A stretch of DNA of 64,000 nucleotides from Stercorarius parasiticus (taxonomy: Eukaryota > Chordata > Aves > Charadriiformes > Stercorariidae): assembly GCA_013396915.1 (NCBI GenBank), contig VWZL01003420.1:434001-498000 (forward strand), written 5' to 3'. Positions 14,257 through 28,719 of this stretch are shown here, in pieces. The translations under genes and the position numbers were made by a program. The notes under the pieces were generated by a model that saw nothing but the letters and a program-made list of their open reading frames with translations, had not been told where the DNA came from and made no database searches. Position 1 is the stretch's first letter; each line of letters starts with the position of its first letter.

Positions 14257-17200
14257 AAGTTCTATAACCGTCTGTCTATATGGGAATTCTCTTTTTAATT
14301 ACAGAGAATGTTTTTATTTTTACATTGAATTCTCAGGCTTGACTTCAGTTTTTCCAGGTTTCTTCATCTATATCCGTGTACCAAGACATATTATCAAAGA
14401 TAGATAAGAGAATGTTGAGAATGGAAAACTTAATTTCATTTGAACTTTTATAAGATACCCACATTTACTTTGTTAAGTAAAAGCTCTTCCAAAATATAGA
14501 TATAGAAACAATTTGGGTAATATAAAACAGTACAAAATGTGAGAAAATCACCATGGGCCTAATCCTCCAGGTTTTCAATGATGACAATGAAAAATACAGG
14601 AATAGGACTGATTTATTTTGTAGTAGGAGGTGGGCAGGGGAAAAGTGTTACCACATATTGAATACTTTTAGGTGCAGCAAGACACAAATTATGCTTACAC
14701 AACATTTCTATCTACATCCATTTAATTTTGTACTTTGAAGTCTTCTATTCCCTTAAAAATGCATACAGAAAACACTAATGCACATATTAGCACAAACCTA
14801 TCAAATAAATATTTTATCCAGCACTAATAAAGGACAAGTACAGCATGGTCATCAAATTATAAAGGTCATCAATACATATAATAAAAGATGAAGGCAGAAA
14901 GTAGATCCTACTTCCAATCTCTAAATGGCACACACAATCAATAATTAGCCTGGGTAAAATTTTTAGTAGGAAGGATTAAGGCAACAGACTAAGCTATACA
15001 GCTCATCAAAATGAGCCACAGAAGAAAAAAAAAATAATCATCTGACCACTTCTGCTTTTTTCCATCTAGAATTCAGCCTCCGATTTTCCTTCCCAAGCTC
15101 TGCAACATCTTTACACCATTGACTAAAAACATATGTCCTGAAAGATCTCCTGATGGGAATGGACAGCACTAACACTGATCACCCACCCTGGGGATGAGCT
15201 GTAGTTACTAGTGTAGGATTGATGTGACTTTCATAGATGACAGTGTACCATTCTGTATGCTTTTCTACAGTAGAGTAACTGAGACATATCATATTTCAAG
15301 ACAGTTGATGAATATGTTTGAAGACTTCGAGCCTCTGTGAAGGATAAAAAACTTGTGTGTCTTTTCCAACCTGTGCATTTTTATAGGAAGTGTTCAAAGA
15401 TGCATGTGTTTGATGTATACCATAAGGATAAATACTCATTCAGGCTATTCAGAGAAGCTGTCTGGAACTGGAGGAAGAGCAATGAAGCATTAAATAAATT
15501 AAATGTAAATAAAATGCGAATGAAACATTAAAAATATACATTAATTAGCAGCTTCCTGGGTTGTTTTTTTTTTTTGTTACTGTTGTGTGTAACTGATGTG
15601 AGTACAATCAACTATGATAAAAGTTAAAGTAATCTTTGAACAGACCAGCCCTTCTGCACGATGAAACAGGGATAATTATCCTTCTATTAGGAATGGTTAT
15701 GGCTCATAATTTCCTTACTGCCAGGATAACCTGATCACTACAGAAAGAAGCAGGCATGAAGGGAAGAAAGGAAAAGCAGAAAGGAAATTGAGAAACACAG
15801 CATTTTTTAAAAGGAAGGTGATTCGATGTATATTCTATACGTTTTCTCCCAGTCTCAAACTTTTTACATATTTATGTTCTGTATTAAGTAGCAATTTTTC
15901 TTCCTTTTAAGAAATAAAGTTCCGAACTTCAACAGGAATCAGGCCATCACCAACACCCAGCTCCCCAGGAGTCCCTTCTTGCTTGCAGACCTTGCTACAG
16001 GTCTGCTCCATTCTCAACTACTCTTTTCTGTCTAGCTGTTGTGCCTCATTTTAGCTTTTGGGGGGTTAACCATCCACCTCAGCAGTCATTACCTTCATTG
16101 CACTCTCTGCTTTGATTCTGGCCCTTGGATGAGTCTTTTCTTTACCAGATGCAGTTCTCTCTCATTCTTAGAGCCTCAGTCAGGACCTGTTCTTTGTTAG
16201 CACTCTGTAGGGTAATCCAGCTACCTACTACTCCTTCTCCAATTAAGTTTTTTAACTTATTTTTGTGCTCTTACACAATGACAATTCATTCACACAAATG
16301 CTAGTTATTCCTATGCAGTAACATTCAACTGTGTCTCTCTCTTTGCCCTTAACAAATATTTATTGCCACTTTTGCATACTCAGGAAGACTCACTCATTCC
16401 CTGTCACAACCCTAGATACCTACACGCCCAGGTTAACTCCCATATTGCCTTACATGTGCTGTTTCTGAGCACATTCTTTTCCCCACATTCACTCAATCAC
16501 ACCCTTTTCTTCCAATAGTACTGTTCAATTTTTAAAAGCAGAAATATGCTACTCTCAAGGATGGAGTTTCAAAGTTTTGTTAGATATGAATGTTACCAAG
16601 TAAAAATGCGGAAGTTCAATGTGTTAAGAAGCTATCTTGTGGCCACAGAAAGAAAAGGTAAAGTGAAGTGTGCATTAGTGAGCGGTCTATGAAGTAGAAT
16701 CATCCAATGGTTCACTTGAAAAGTGAACATGGAAAAACATCCTCTTTGAGTTTATATTATATCCACATTTAACAGGTGCTTCACAGTGTTCTCACAATGA
16801 AATAACATTATCTAAGGAGTTGGATTCCCATCCAGTTTGTATCTTCAAGTGAAATGAGTTTAGGAGTTTATTTCCTAGTTCATGTAAAAGAGAACTTGTA
16901 GATAGGTCAGGCTTATTTTTTTTTTTTAGGATGCACTACACATTTAGTTTGCAGCACACTGGCTGTACAGCAGGGGAAGACTGCTGACCACGATGCAAAT
17001 TTTGCTCCCAGCTTAGTGAGTTGTCTTGATGTATGCCAAAATCTTACTTCTATTGTCAGTTTATGCTGAACTTCAGCTGTTGAGTCATATCTTTCCATTC
17101 ACTTTTCTCCTAAATATTTATTTCATAAAGCATTAGTCAAAAAGAAAATACCTCAAAGGACAGTTTCTTTATATCATTTTACATTTGAAATTGCCTTTAG

Positions 17201-20200
17201 TTATTTTAAGTCCATTCATTCAGAAATACAATGAGGTAACACACTGCGCATCAAGTTAAAGCTCCTGAGGTGTCAAATAGCTACAGACATGAAAGATCTC
17301 TTAAAGCATCTGCCAAGAGAGCAATATTATGGTTTCATCTCTAGAAGTATACAGTCCCTAACATAAGCATGAATTTTACAATACCTTTAGAAATGAGTCT
17401 ACTGAAGCAGTTTCTCTGCATGAATCAAAATCATTGTAACAGGGAACTTGGTAAAATAACATATCCTACCTTAAAATAAACAAACTTTTCTGTATAATGC
17501 ATGCACATTATATTTAAAAACTCTTTAGGATGGGTAGTGTCAGCATGAATTTTAAATTTGTATAGTAAAGTACTTGTACTACATGTTCATTCTTTGTATT
17601 TTAGACTTTATTACATAAGATGCCTGTACATTGAGTTCAGCTGAGGACAAATCGAGCAGCAGACATTACTTCATAGTTAAATGGGACCACTCCGCTGTTG
17701 TTGAACCAGGAAAGCGTACAACTGGAGTCCACATTATACAATTAGTATGCCATTTTGCAGTGTTCCAGAATGAAATGGCCTTATCATCTCTAATACTGGG
17801 GTAATTCTTACAGATCAAACTCACAGCACTATTACCAAGCATAATCCCAATTCTACACTGAATCTTTTCAGGTCACTTTCACATACAGGAAGTCCCAAAA
17901 GACTTTAACAGACCTTTGTGAAAGTCCATCTGGCGGCAGCCTAAATATGAATGACACAAAACTGATACAAAAGGGATGATGCTTCCCAAGGGAAAAAAAA
18001 AAAAAAGATAAAAGGAAACATCATTGGTAAAATCGGAGAAAATCACAAAAGGAAGGAGAGGTAAAGGCTAAAAAGCACACGCTTAGCATTTATATTACAG
18101 TATTTTAATTCATGTGGTTAGTTTTCATTTATTTTACTGAACTCTGGTGCCACTTACGATTCATCTCTGGGAATTATCTGCACTTATGTCAACAATTTTG
18201 GTCCTACTATCAGGGGAAAACTAGTACCCGATTGCAGAGTCCAAGTATCCAGTTGCAAAATCTGGTTCCAGCCACATTCCGAGGCAAGAATCTTGACTCT
18301 AATAGATGATTTCAAAAGACATGTCACCACTTTGAATACCAACAAATTTGCAGTTGCAAATACAACTGATCTTTTAGCATTTACGTAATCAGGATATGAA
18401 TTGTGAAGCCTATGCCTTCTAACCATCTAAACTTGATGCATCCTCACTCAAATTCTAAACCCTATTCCAAACTTAATTCAGGCCATAATATCCTCATCTC
18501 TTTAAAACTCAAAATGACAACATCTGTAGTAAAGCACTGCCCTAGGTGGGTTGGTCTTGTAGGTTTCCTGCTAATTCTAGCAATCCATGGAATCCTTAGT
18601 CTCTACTAAGGCAGAAGAGAGGCATGATTAACAATGCATCACAGAAATCAGGTCCATAATTGCCCTTAGAAAAAAAGAGGCTGTTTGTGACACATTTTAT
18701 CTTTCTGGTGATGCATTGCTATTGTCAAAATTGTCTTTCTTATATACATATAAAGATGCTTTATCTAAACTCTAAAAATAGTAATAGTAAGGCTCAGGAG
18801 ATAATATAAAAATCAGAAGAAGCCTCATCCTTTTACAATTTTGGCCTCCTATGTCCTGTGAGAAATATTAAAACTGGCTACAAAAATAACATAAGAAATA
18901 AGGTGTGTTCTGAATTCTCATCCCGGAGTTGTACTTTAGTATATAATCTACATAAATGTAGCTTAAGGACTAAGATACACTGTCTTTAAGAAATTTCAGA
19001 GGTCTTTTTCACCTACACTTTGCCCACAGTGAAAATATTAAGCACTCATTCAGAAGAATCGATTTTCATTTAATAAGAAATGTTACTCATTTATTGCTCA
19101 TTTATCCCAGTAAATGCAATACTAAAATCTGTATTAAATGGAAAATTAAGCTTTTGAAATAGAATTTTTGTACTGATATACATGCATAACACCGTTGAAA
19201 CTTTGTAAGTTCTCTACGCTCCCACTTGATCTGTTGAGAATTAGGTGGACTCAGCAGCATCCCTGAAAATTCACACACATGCTCACACAAATAAGGAAGC
19301 CTTGAGATAAAGCTGAAAACAACATTTTAAGAAAACTTATGGTAAATCAGAGCTACAATGTCATAATATAAGTCAACTAAGATTACATGAACAGTTGTAT
19401 CTAATTTGGTCAGTGAGGTAAAGTTATAAAGCTTGCACAAGCACAGTGGAGGTTTGGAATTCGTTGCATTAATTATTTAATTTATAAGACAACAAATTAA
19501 GTAATATAGCAAAAGTAAATAAATGAAAAAAAAGCAGCGATCAGATGAGTGAAAAGACAATTACAATGCAATAGCAACAAGCTGAAGAGACATAGTCAGT
19601 CTATCAATACTAGCAACAGACAGACCAGAAAAATCCTAAAACGATAACAAGACTTTCCTCTTCTTCCCGAGAAAGGCTTAATCACGGCACTATAGCACAT
19701 TTTTTTCTGTGGAGGAGTTTGAAAGAGCTGGATGTGTTCCCAAATTCAAGAAATAGCAAACTTTAATAAAACAATGGACAAACTAACTCTTACTGTGTTT
19801 CAACTTTACAAGCAGTAACAATGCAAAAGGTATTAATTTACAGCATACTTACACTAAACCACTCCCATCAATATTTTAACAGTTGTCATCAAGAAATAGT
19901 AAAACCAGAGCCTCATTACACTGAAAGATGTTAACACACATCTCAATAAGGAGTTGCACTTCAGAATCAAACACCCCCAGGCTTTGATTTCAAACTGCCT
20001 GCATTTGTTGTCTCTCCGGACATTGTTCAGTAACCATTTACTCAGCTTCTATTGGGAATGAGCAGTAGTTATGATAATGTGGTAACTAACACCCGATTTA
20101 CTAACTTTGGGAGGAACTCCAGGAGGAAAACTTGGTTTTATTCTGTATAACTTCAATTTTTCATTTATCTTCCTAAAATTTGGGATGTTTTAAATGTTTT

Positions 20201-23200
20201 AAATGAGGTGTTTTAAGATACTATAAAGAAAATGTATAGCGCTAGTGAATGCATTCTCAAGACTACCTGCATCCATATACTGGACTCCTCTCATACTAGT
20301 TGTATGAGGGAAAAAAAACCAAATCCATACAAAACGGTAAACAAATAAGTTTCAACAGATACTTATCAAAACATGCAATTTAAATAATTTAAATATAAAT
20401 AATAAATATGGATTGTGCCATAAAGAAAAACACTCACTCAGAGAAACAACTAGAAGTCCCCTTCTTGGCTGTTCCTAATTTGAAGCTTACTGGGTCTCAA
20501 TGCTCCAACCATCTTTCCATTCTGATGATCTTTCTCAAGTACAAATTCTGTTTCAGAGCTGGAAAGTTTTCCAGAGACAGTTTGTCAAAATAAATACAAT
20601 TCCTCAGTAAAACTTTCTTTTCTAGGGAAAAAAGAAGTCCTAGCTAGCTCTAATAACATATTTTTGTTTGACTCCAACCTCCACATCAATGCCATTTTAT
20701 TGTAACCATACACAGAAAACATACTCCACCTGCTCAGAAGCTGAGCAACAGAACCCCAAGCATATGGAAATCACTAAGCTAAAATCCAGAGCAATTTTCA
20801 CCATAGTGATTTCCTACTGCTATCAACATGTAAGTTTACATGCAAATCTTCTGCTTGCCCACAATTCTGGACGTGCAAAAACAAAACAGGCACACATCTG
20901 TGCCTTTGACCCCAGCAGAGCCCGTATGCACAGCTTAAAATGCTACCTTCTGCTGGCCCTCCTAACACTAAGAGGTTCGACTGTTAAATTGCAAACAGCT
21001 CTGATGCATATATTTAGCAACAGTAGCTAGACCACAGTCTGAAACAAAAGCACTGAAATAAAAGTCATAATACCAGGTCCGTTGTAATTTGACTCCAAAG
21101 CTGGTAACACATTCAGTCATCATATACCCTCTTTAAAAACACAGCAATGATCAGCTTGCATGTCTAGGTGTTCTCAAGTAGACCATAAAGATGATAATGA
21201 CTAACTACGATTAAAAATTGGTGGGGTACCTATTATGAGTCTACTCCACCCATATTGACCTGTAGATCTGATCTTTTTTTAAAGGTTGCTTCATATAAGG
21301 AAGGTTAAACCTGACTAAACACATCAGGGTCAAAAGCCAACATTTTGGAATGAAGCCTTCAGATGACAACAGAAGAGAGGAACATTCAGGGCTTTTTATT
21401 GCTTTCTCTGCCACCACACCTTTGCAGTAATCACTTTTTCCAGTAAGTTGATTGAGCCTGCAACATAACAGCACTCAAAATACTGTTCAGATATTTAAGA
21501 AATTGCTATGCTCTAATACCAAGATTTACCTTTGACATTCAACCAGATATAAGAGTAAAATTTCATCACTGTTTACTTCTCACATGAAATTATCTCAAGT
21601 ATTTCTTGAACTCAGAGCTACACAGAATAGCTTCCACTCCTATTTAGCCCAGTTCCTCAGAAAGCACAGTTTGGCTAACCCTCTGGGTTTTTTCTGCCAC
21701 AAATTACTATGTTTTTCTACACAATAAAAAAAGATGTGCATTATCAGACAAGCTCTTCTACTGGATTTATATAGTGTCATATCAGAAATAGACAGGCTCA
21801 AATAGTCAGTAACCTGGCTACACGAACATACCAAAATAAACATAATAAATAAGTGACCTGTTCTGTGGGACTTGAGTGCCAAGTCTAGCCAAGCAGACTT
21901 CCATTAGATTAGGAAAGAAGATTGCTTAAATGGCCATCTATGCTTCCACTTTGATGCATCTGTTCATAATACAATCCAACTACCTACCTCTAAGAGATAG
22001 GCTCTGCCAGAAAGAACTGCATGGTTTTGACACAATCCCACTACCAACTCTTTACCTCACCCCATTGCTGGAAAGCAGAGTAGATTTAGCCAAACAGAAC
22101 ATACGCCCATCTCTTGGCAACCAAGTTCACAGTCCCATTTCCTCTGTACCTTAAAATAGGACTCTGGGGCAGCTGATATTTGGTACAGGCTTGCTGCTGC
22201 TGCTATGGGAGGGGTAACATGTTAACCACAGGTAGACTTCCAAAACAATTCAGGTATTTTCTCAGCTTTGAGTCAGTCAAGTCCTATTTTCCCAAGAAGC
22301 CCAACTCCTCGAAACCTACACATATTTTATCCTATTTTATTCAGGAAACTGAGCGAGGACCAATGAAGAGCCTACTCATACTACTACAGTCTTCATGGCA
22401 CTGCACTTATGATTTTAAATGTTTGCAGGTAAAGCAGGATTTCACTGCAATCACTGGAAGGCATAACTTTGTTACTGAACAAGTCTAGTAACTCATATAG
22501 TCTCTCCAAATTACATTCACTTACACCAAAAATAGTCTTCTACCAGAATTAACTCAAAACTTGAATAACAAGAGTATTAGGACAATGAATTCATAACTAA
22601 GGAGGAGAAAATACTAAGGACCCAATTGTGAAATGCATTATTCATGGGAACAATATTTATGAACATAAAACTAAACAATAGGATATCCCACTAACAAAGC
22701 CCTACAGGCTAAGGAGCTTATACCAAAGTTTAAGATTACATAATCTCACAGAGAATCTGAAATACACAACAATGATCTTAATTCATACTTACTTATTTCA
22801 TGGAGTCTGGCCAAATCCTTGGGGGTTTATGTTGTCCCTATGATAAAGACAAAGGAATTTTGCATCAGTTAAAATCTTCTTCAGGTACTTTTAGGAAAAT
22901 AGAGTATTGTCAATCTAGCTTTATTGTAGGAGCTCAATAAAATATGCTAAGCAGTTCTATAAAATACTACTTTTTCTATTTTGCTAAAAGTTCAATTTTA
23001 AGCAATTCCAAACCAATCACGATTCACTGAATCCATAAAAGGACACAAAAGTATACAATACTCTTAATACATAAAAATAAACATACTCGGATGTCTACAT
23101 TCAAATAAACATAGCTGTATTTAATCGCTCTCCTCCTTTTCATTCACTGGTGGCTATTATTTATGCCCATTTGGAAGCATTTAATGCAAAACCCTGGCTT

Positions 23201-26200
23201 TACTTGGAGGGACACTTTTACCAGACATCAAAGCAACACTAACTCTACTTTTTCATAAAAGGCAAGATTATAAAGCTGGATTGGCAGACAGTAATTGTGT
23301 ATTGCATACAGTTCACACAAGTTGTTCAATGATAAAAAAACGAAGATATTGATTGGCAGCTGTAGCGGTGCTCTAGATTCACCTGAAAATAAGGGAGCCC
23401 TGTGGATGGGGAATGCAACCCTTATCATAGCGAGCATGTACGTGTGTTCTCTTTAAAGTGCATTTTACAACAGATTCAGATGAAGATCTGGCTCTAAGGG
23501 AGAAGACAATGTGGGACTTATATTATAAAAGCTGCTTTATGCAGCAGCATGATTTAGAAATAAATAAGTGTTCCATTTTTTAAAGTTCTCTCTGTTCGGT
23601 GTTTACCAGAAGAGAGCGTGTGTATGCTTTGGCAAGCTTTTTGCATATTTTTTGGCACTTCAAAGTATTTTAAGACTAATGCTGGCATTTTCATAACTGC
23701 TAAATCATTAGAAAGATGACATTTTAAGTTTGCAGGGAAGTTAACTTGGCACTGTTCTCATTTGCTTCCTTATAGCTAACCACAAAGTAGTAGAAAATCT
23801 CAGAAGAATCACTGCTCCCTCCTATTGTATCTTGGGGGTAAATCACCTTAAAAAAGAAATAACTTGATGAATGCTTCCCCTTTCCATATACCAAACCTTC
23901 TTATATACAAATATGTTTTAAGATTTTTTTTTTTCTAGGCTTGGGAAAGGTGCTAACCAGTTTGGTTGTCAGGTTCACCTTGCCAACCTCAACAGTACAG
24001 TTACTGTTAAGTTCTGCTGAAATGATGACTGGGCCTTGAGCTGCAGGCGGCCTTTCACCGGGCTACAGTGCAACTGAAGGAGGATTTACTGTTCCAAAAG
24101 CCCACACAATGCAGCACTGGAGGGATGCATTCTCAATACACTGTTCGCTCCTGAACTTTTGGATTTTTGTGCTGGTTTAACTGTTGAATACTAAAGAAAT
24201 GTTATAACTATGAGAGAACAAATGACCACCTAGAATGATGATAACTAAAAACACTAGTTCCCCTAATATAAAGCAATTCATTTGTTGTGCTATTTGCAGA
24301 GGTGAGAAAAAAATCTAAGTATCTATTTCTCTTCAGAAAAATTGTTACGTAGAGGACTGAAAGTACCTCCAAAGCAAATATTTCATTTTTATTAACCGTA
24401 ATAAACTAAGAGTGGAAAAGAAAGTTACATAAAACTTGCCAGAACATAGTTATTGAACACTGCAGTTTCTAATCTTGGCAATAAATTTAGGTCAAGGGAA
24501 CTGGAAAATCTAATTACTCTGTAAATTTTTAAACCTGTTCTTTCTTCTCAAGGAAAAGAAAATTGTTCCCTTGCATTTAAGCAGACTTCACTTCACTCAA
24601 AGTGTAACTACAGCTAGGTGGAAAGTTATTTTTGTCTGAACGTAGAGGTTTTTGAACTTCCTTTAAAGTGTCTTTGCATCCTGCACTGTTTACACAGCTC
24701 TGGTTCACACTTGTACTCAAGGTATCATCAGTTACATCACAATTACTATTGCTGTAGTGCAAAATCCAGAGATGCTCTTCACAAAAACAAATAAAAACCC
24801 CACCTCTGAATAAAGCAGAACTTTGGTACCATATTGTAGCCGTTCTTTTCAGTACTATATCCCATGCAACCATAATTTGATATCCGGCATTCATACACTG
24901 CATTAACAGAATACGAAGCAATGCATCATTACAGAACTACTGTGAATGTGAATATGGGTTAGCATTGTAAGTGTTAATTATTTACTGATGATATTTGACT
25001 GTTTCACATACAGTTGTTGCTGACTTCTGTGTACAGACACACCACATAACTTAGACTTACAAGATCAAAAACTTCTTAAATAAAAAGTACAAAAACTTTG
25101 AAGATTCCAGCCTCTTGATGAGTCTAAAAACCAAGGGCCATTTAAGAATCACATCTCCAAACAAAAAATATCATTTCAGGCATTTAAGATTGATTCCTAA
25201 CACAGTGAATCTCAAACTTTAAAAAAAAAAAAAACCAAACCAAACCAAAACACCCAGCACCTCTCAAAACAAAATCCCTCAAGGTAAAAGTTAAAAAAAA
25301 CAAAACGTGCCTCCACTTTTTAGGATTCATCTGTCATTATTTTTTAATATTTTTTCCACATTCACAAAGTTGGGTTCCTTCTAGTTTGTAAAATAAAAGC
25401 CTAATTACATAAAGGCAGAAGCTGGGGCCTTCACAAAAACAAAGACAGCCCCAATGAATTTACAAATCGTTGGAGACATTACTGTGTTTGAGGATACATG
25501 GACTAGAAAACTTAACTATAGCCAGCCTACTGACTGGCTCGATTCGCGCAGCTCTCTCTTCCGGCTCTTACCTCTGTGATACGTGACAAAGAAACCATCG
25601 CGTTTCACAACAGAGATAGGATTTGTGCGTTATGTTCTGATTTGGCAGTCAAATGTTTTGTTTGGTTTTGGGGGGTGGGAGGGGTGAGTAGTACAAAAGT
25701 GGAAAAGCTGGCCTAAGCTCATCTGATCTTTGGACACTGTTCTCGTTAAGTATAAATCCTACTCTTGAACTTCCTCCAATTGCGTGAGAGGTGAAGCCTC
25801 CCAAACAAAAAAACGAAACAAAAAAAAAGATAATTCAGGAAGAGCCATATTGAAGACTTAAAACATGTTTGTCTTAAAAGATAAACCCTGGAACAGCAGC
25901 TCAAGGAACACCCCAGAACAAAATGAGTTCTATCATAATGGTCTATTATAAAAAGCAGACCAATGGCAAGATTTTTTTCGCTATATGCATTACATAAATG
26001 CACATCTATGCTGTGATTTACACTTAAAACTACACAGGAATACAGCAAAGGTGGCAAGGTCAAACACGTGAAAACGAAGAAATGTTGGTGCAATGACTAA
26101 GTGTGCAATCCTAATTTGTAACCCTCGAGTTTCATTACCACACTGCCTTTTCTGTCTCATGGACAAGTTTATGAATACAAGCACCAAAAGCATGTTTTTA

Positions 26201-27399
26201 TTCCTCAGCATTCTCAGAGGTTGCAGATCTCAACCCTTTAAACGTTGAACTAAAAATTTCAGATACTAATTGGGTATTGGTTCTTCCCTCACAAAAAAAG
26301 AATTTATTCTAAGTATCTATTAAATACCTACCAAAATTGTATGTAGCCTGAGGCCTGACTGGTGACAGTAATTAAAATGAGACCTGGATCTGCAATGAAT
26401 GAGGAGAAAAAGAAGAAATCTAATCTGCTGGTCCATTTGCTAAGTGGCAAAAGTGGCAGGGGCCTTCTTAAGAAAAGTATGCTTATGCAAGTAACCAATG
26501 TGTAAAAGCAAATTAAATTTGGAGTTTCTTAATCTTTGGGTGTTTGACTCTATAGCTTGTTATAACTTTAACAAAATAATATAATTCAATACAACTGTGC
26601 TTTCCCTCCTTTAGCTTCCACGGTTTTCAAGTGTAATATTGCACTGACTCATTGCACTCAGTTCACACTCTGAAGAACAGAAGGTCCAAATTTCAGTAAG
26701 AACCAGAGTAACCAGTGATGATTGAACCAATCTCCTTTCAATGCATGCCACAAAAAGCATATCAAGAGTCTGACTTGTTACAGATCAACAAAATTGTTAA
26801 AAAAAAAAAATCTTAGTGTGAAAAAAGTAGGTATTCTGCAACAAGAAGAAACAAGTAGGATAGACATTAAAAATACATTGGTCCACTATAAAGGCACGAA
26901 GAAGCCTACTGAACATGAGAAAGATTCAGATGAAGGAAAAAGTGTATGAAAAGGTTTGGAAGGGTGATTTCTATGAGTACAAGTATGTAAGTGCACACTA
27001 CCTTTTGTCTGCCAACACAGCTAAGCAACTTTTCATGCACAAGCAGCAAGTGCTTTGATGGCTACTTGCTATCGACAGCAACCCAGGGGCACTGAAGAGA
27101 GTAGCATTTCCTTGTTTTGCTTTTGGGTTAGGTTTTGTGGGATTTTTTGTATGATAACGAAAACACCAGGGCTTTCACCCTACCAGATCATAACAAAGGT
27201 ATGCAGGTAACAGCTTTTTCTGGCCTGTCATCAGTATTGGGAAGGCCTTTTGTCCATCTTTACCTCCTAAATAATGTTATTACATAAACAAAACAAAAAT
27301 ATAGCATGACCCGCGTGCTTTCCCAGCCTGCATACACCAGCATCTTCTGAAAACAGATATTCCAAAACCGGAACAACTTACATTGGGCAAATCTACATT
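14257..27399. other. Intergenic DNA upstream of NUDT4, no gene seen
   Basis: About 13 kb of AT-rich DNA. I found no exon with flanking splice sites and recognisable protein similarity, no tRNA and no rRNA. Frames such as 20668-21030 (120 codons) and 24577-24921 (114 codons, minus) have no domain I recognise. A short (caaac)n-like run lies at about 25232-25250 after a poly-A tract. Regulatory elements for NUDT4 may be present, but nothing in the bases alone proves this. Confidence 0.55.
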
Positions 27400-28110
27400 C
27401 TCACTACGGTTCTTGAGTCATGTGCATCCTCCACCTACCGAGCGCCGCAGCCGGGGAAGCGGCCCCGCCTGGCACACCTAGGCCGGGCTCCCTGCCACGG
27501 AAGCTGCCGGCAGAGACCGCGTCCCTCCCCCGCCCGGCAGGCCGGGCGGGACGGAGGCCCAGCGGCGCTGGAGCGGCGCCGGCGGTGGCCCGGAGGGTCC
27601 CCTCCCTCCAGATGGAGCACAAGCTGGTGGGGAAGCCCTGCCCCCACCCCCGGGGCAACAGCGGCCAGTGGGACACCGCGGGGGACGGCGGACCCCGAGC
27701 CGCGGCCCGGTTTCTGTCAGCCAGCAGCGCTGTGAGGGGCGGGCGGGGGACGAGACCAGCCTGGCCCCGTCTCACACCGAACGCTGTTCCCCTGAGGGGA
27801 GGAGACGGGAGCTGACAGCCCCCACGCCCGCCGGGGGGCCGCGGGTGACTAAGCACACCCGCCCCCACGCCGTGACCGGCCCTTTACCTCTTGTCCCCTC
27901 CCGCCGCCACGGCCCCGCCTCTCCCCCCTCCGACACACACACCCCGCCCGCCCGTTGCCGCTCCCAGCGCGTGCGCGGTGCGGCGCGGCGCGCGCGGGCG
28001 CAGGAATGTGCGTTACGGTTAAATAGTGGGCGCAGGGGCGGCCGCCGCGGCGCTTCGGGGCCGGTGGCGGTGCCTCCTCAGGGGCTGAACCGGGCCGGGC
28101 CGAGCGGGGC

Positions 28111-28519
28111 NNNNNNNNNNNNNNNNNNNNNNNNNNNNNNNNNNNNNNNNNNNNNNNNNNNNNNNNNNNNNNNNNNNNNNNNNNNNNNNNNNNNNNNNNN
28201 NNNNNNNNNNNNNNNNNNNNNNNNNNNNNNNNNNNNNNNNNNNNNNNNNNNNNNNNNNNNNNNNNNNNNNNNNNNNNNNNNNNNNNNNNNNNNNNNNNNN
28301 NNNNNNNNNNNNNNNNNNNNNNNNNNNNNNNNNNNNNNNNNNNNNNNNNNNNNNNNNNNNNNNNNNNNNNNNNNNNNNNNNNNNNNNNNNNNNNNNNNNN
28401 NNNNNNNNNNNNNNNNNNNNNNNNNNNNNNNNNNNNNNNNNNNNNNNNNNNNNNNNNNNNNNNNNNNNNNNNNNNNNNNNNNNNNNNNNNNNNNNNNNNN
28501 NNNNNNNNNNNNNNNNNNN
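28111..28519. other. Assembly gap (409 N) within the CpG island
   Basis: The bases are unknown. The gap sits in the most GC-rich part of the promoter island, the usual place for short-read drop-out in bird assemblies. NUDT4 exon 1, which in vertebrates encodes about 33 residues and ends at a phase-0 junction before Val34, is not found in either flank and would fit here. A gap of this length can also be an estimate rather than a true length. Confidence 0.95.
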
Positions 28520-28602
28520 GGCCCACGTGCGCGGCGTCTGCCTTTGTGCGCGGCCGCGGGCGGCGCCCCTCGGCGGGGCGGAGGGGGGCAGCGCCCGGGG
28601 AA

Positions 28603-28641
28603 GGGTCCGGGATCGGGATTCGGGACCGGGATCGGGATCGA
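28603..28641 (+). repeat. Short GGGATC-type hexamer repeat in the promoter island
   Basis: Six imperfect units run in a row: gggtcc, gggatc, gggatt, (c)gggacc, gggatc, gggatc. The tract lies about 85 bases to the right of the assembly gap, in the 5' UTR or the start of intron 1. It could vary in length between individuals. Confidence 0.7.
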
Positions 28642-28719
28642 ACCGCGGCCGCCACTGCTGGGTTATCCTTTGTGCACCCGCGACGCGCGGAAAACCGATT
28701 AACGTGTAATGGCGCATTG

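Noticed and set aside
15337..15531. 64-codon frame rich in Lys, Phe and Asn that looked like a retrogene scrap
   Set aside because: I could not match it to any protein family, and there is no poly(A) tail or flanking duplication.
20668..21030. 120-codon open frame upstream of NUDT4
   Set aside because: No domain, no splice or promoter context, composition like the surrounding non-coding DNA.
28527..28560. Reading GVCLCAR just right of the gap, faintly like the ACLCFRS stretch of NUDT4 exon 1
   Set aside because: Only a few residues agree. The upstream GFKKRA-like part is absent, and the expected acidic end followed by a GT donor does not follow; a chance match in GC-rich DNA is more likely.
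27668..28702. A 344-codon open frame (and 257-268-codon minus-strand frames) over the CpG island
   Set aside because: More than 130 of the codons are unknown bases read as X. The rest is proline-, arginine- and glycine-rich translation typical of GC-rich promoter DNA, open in several frames at once.
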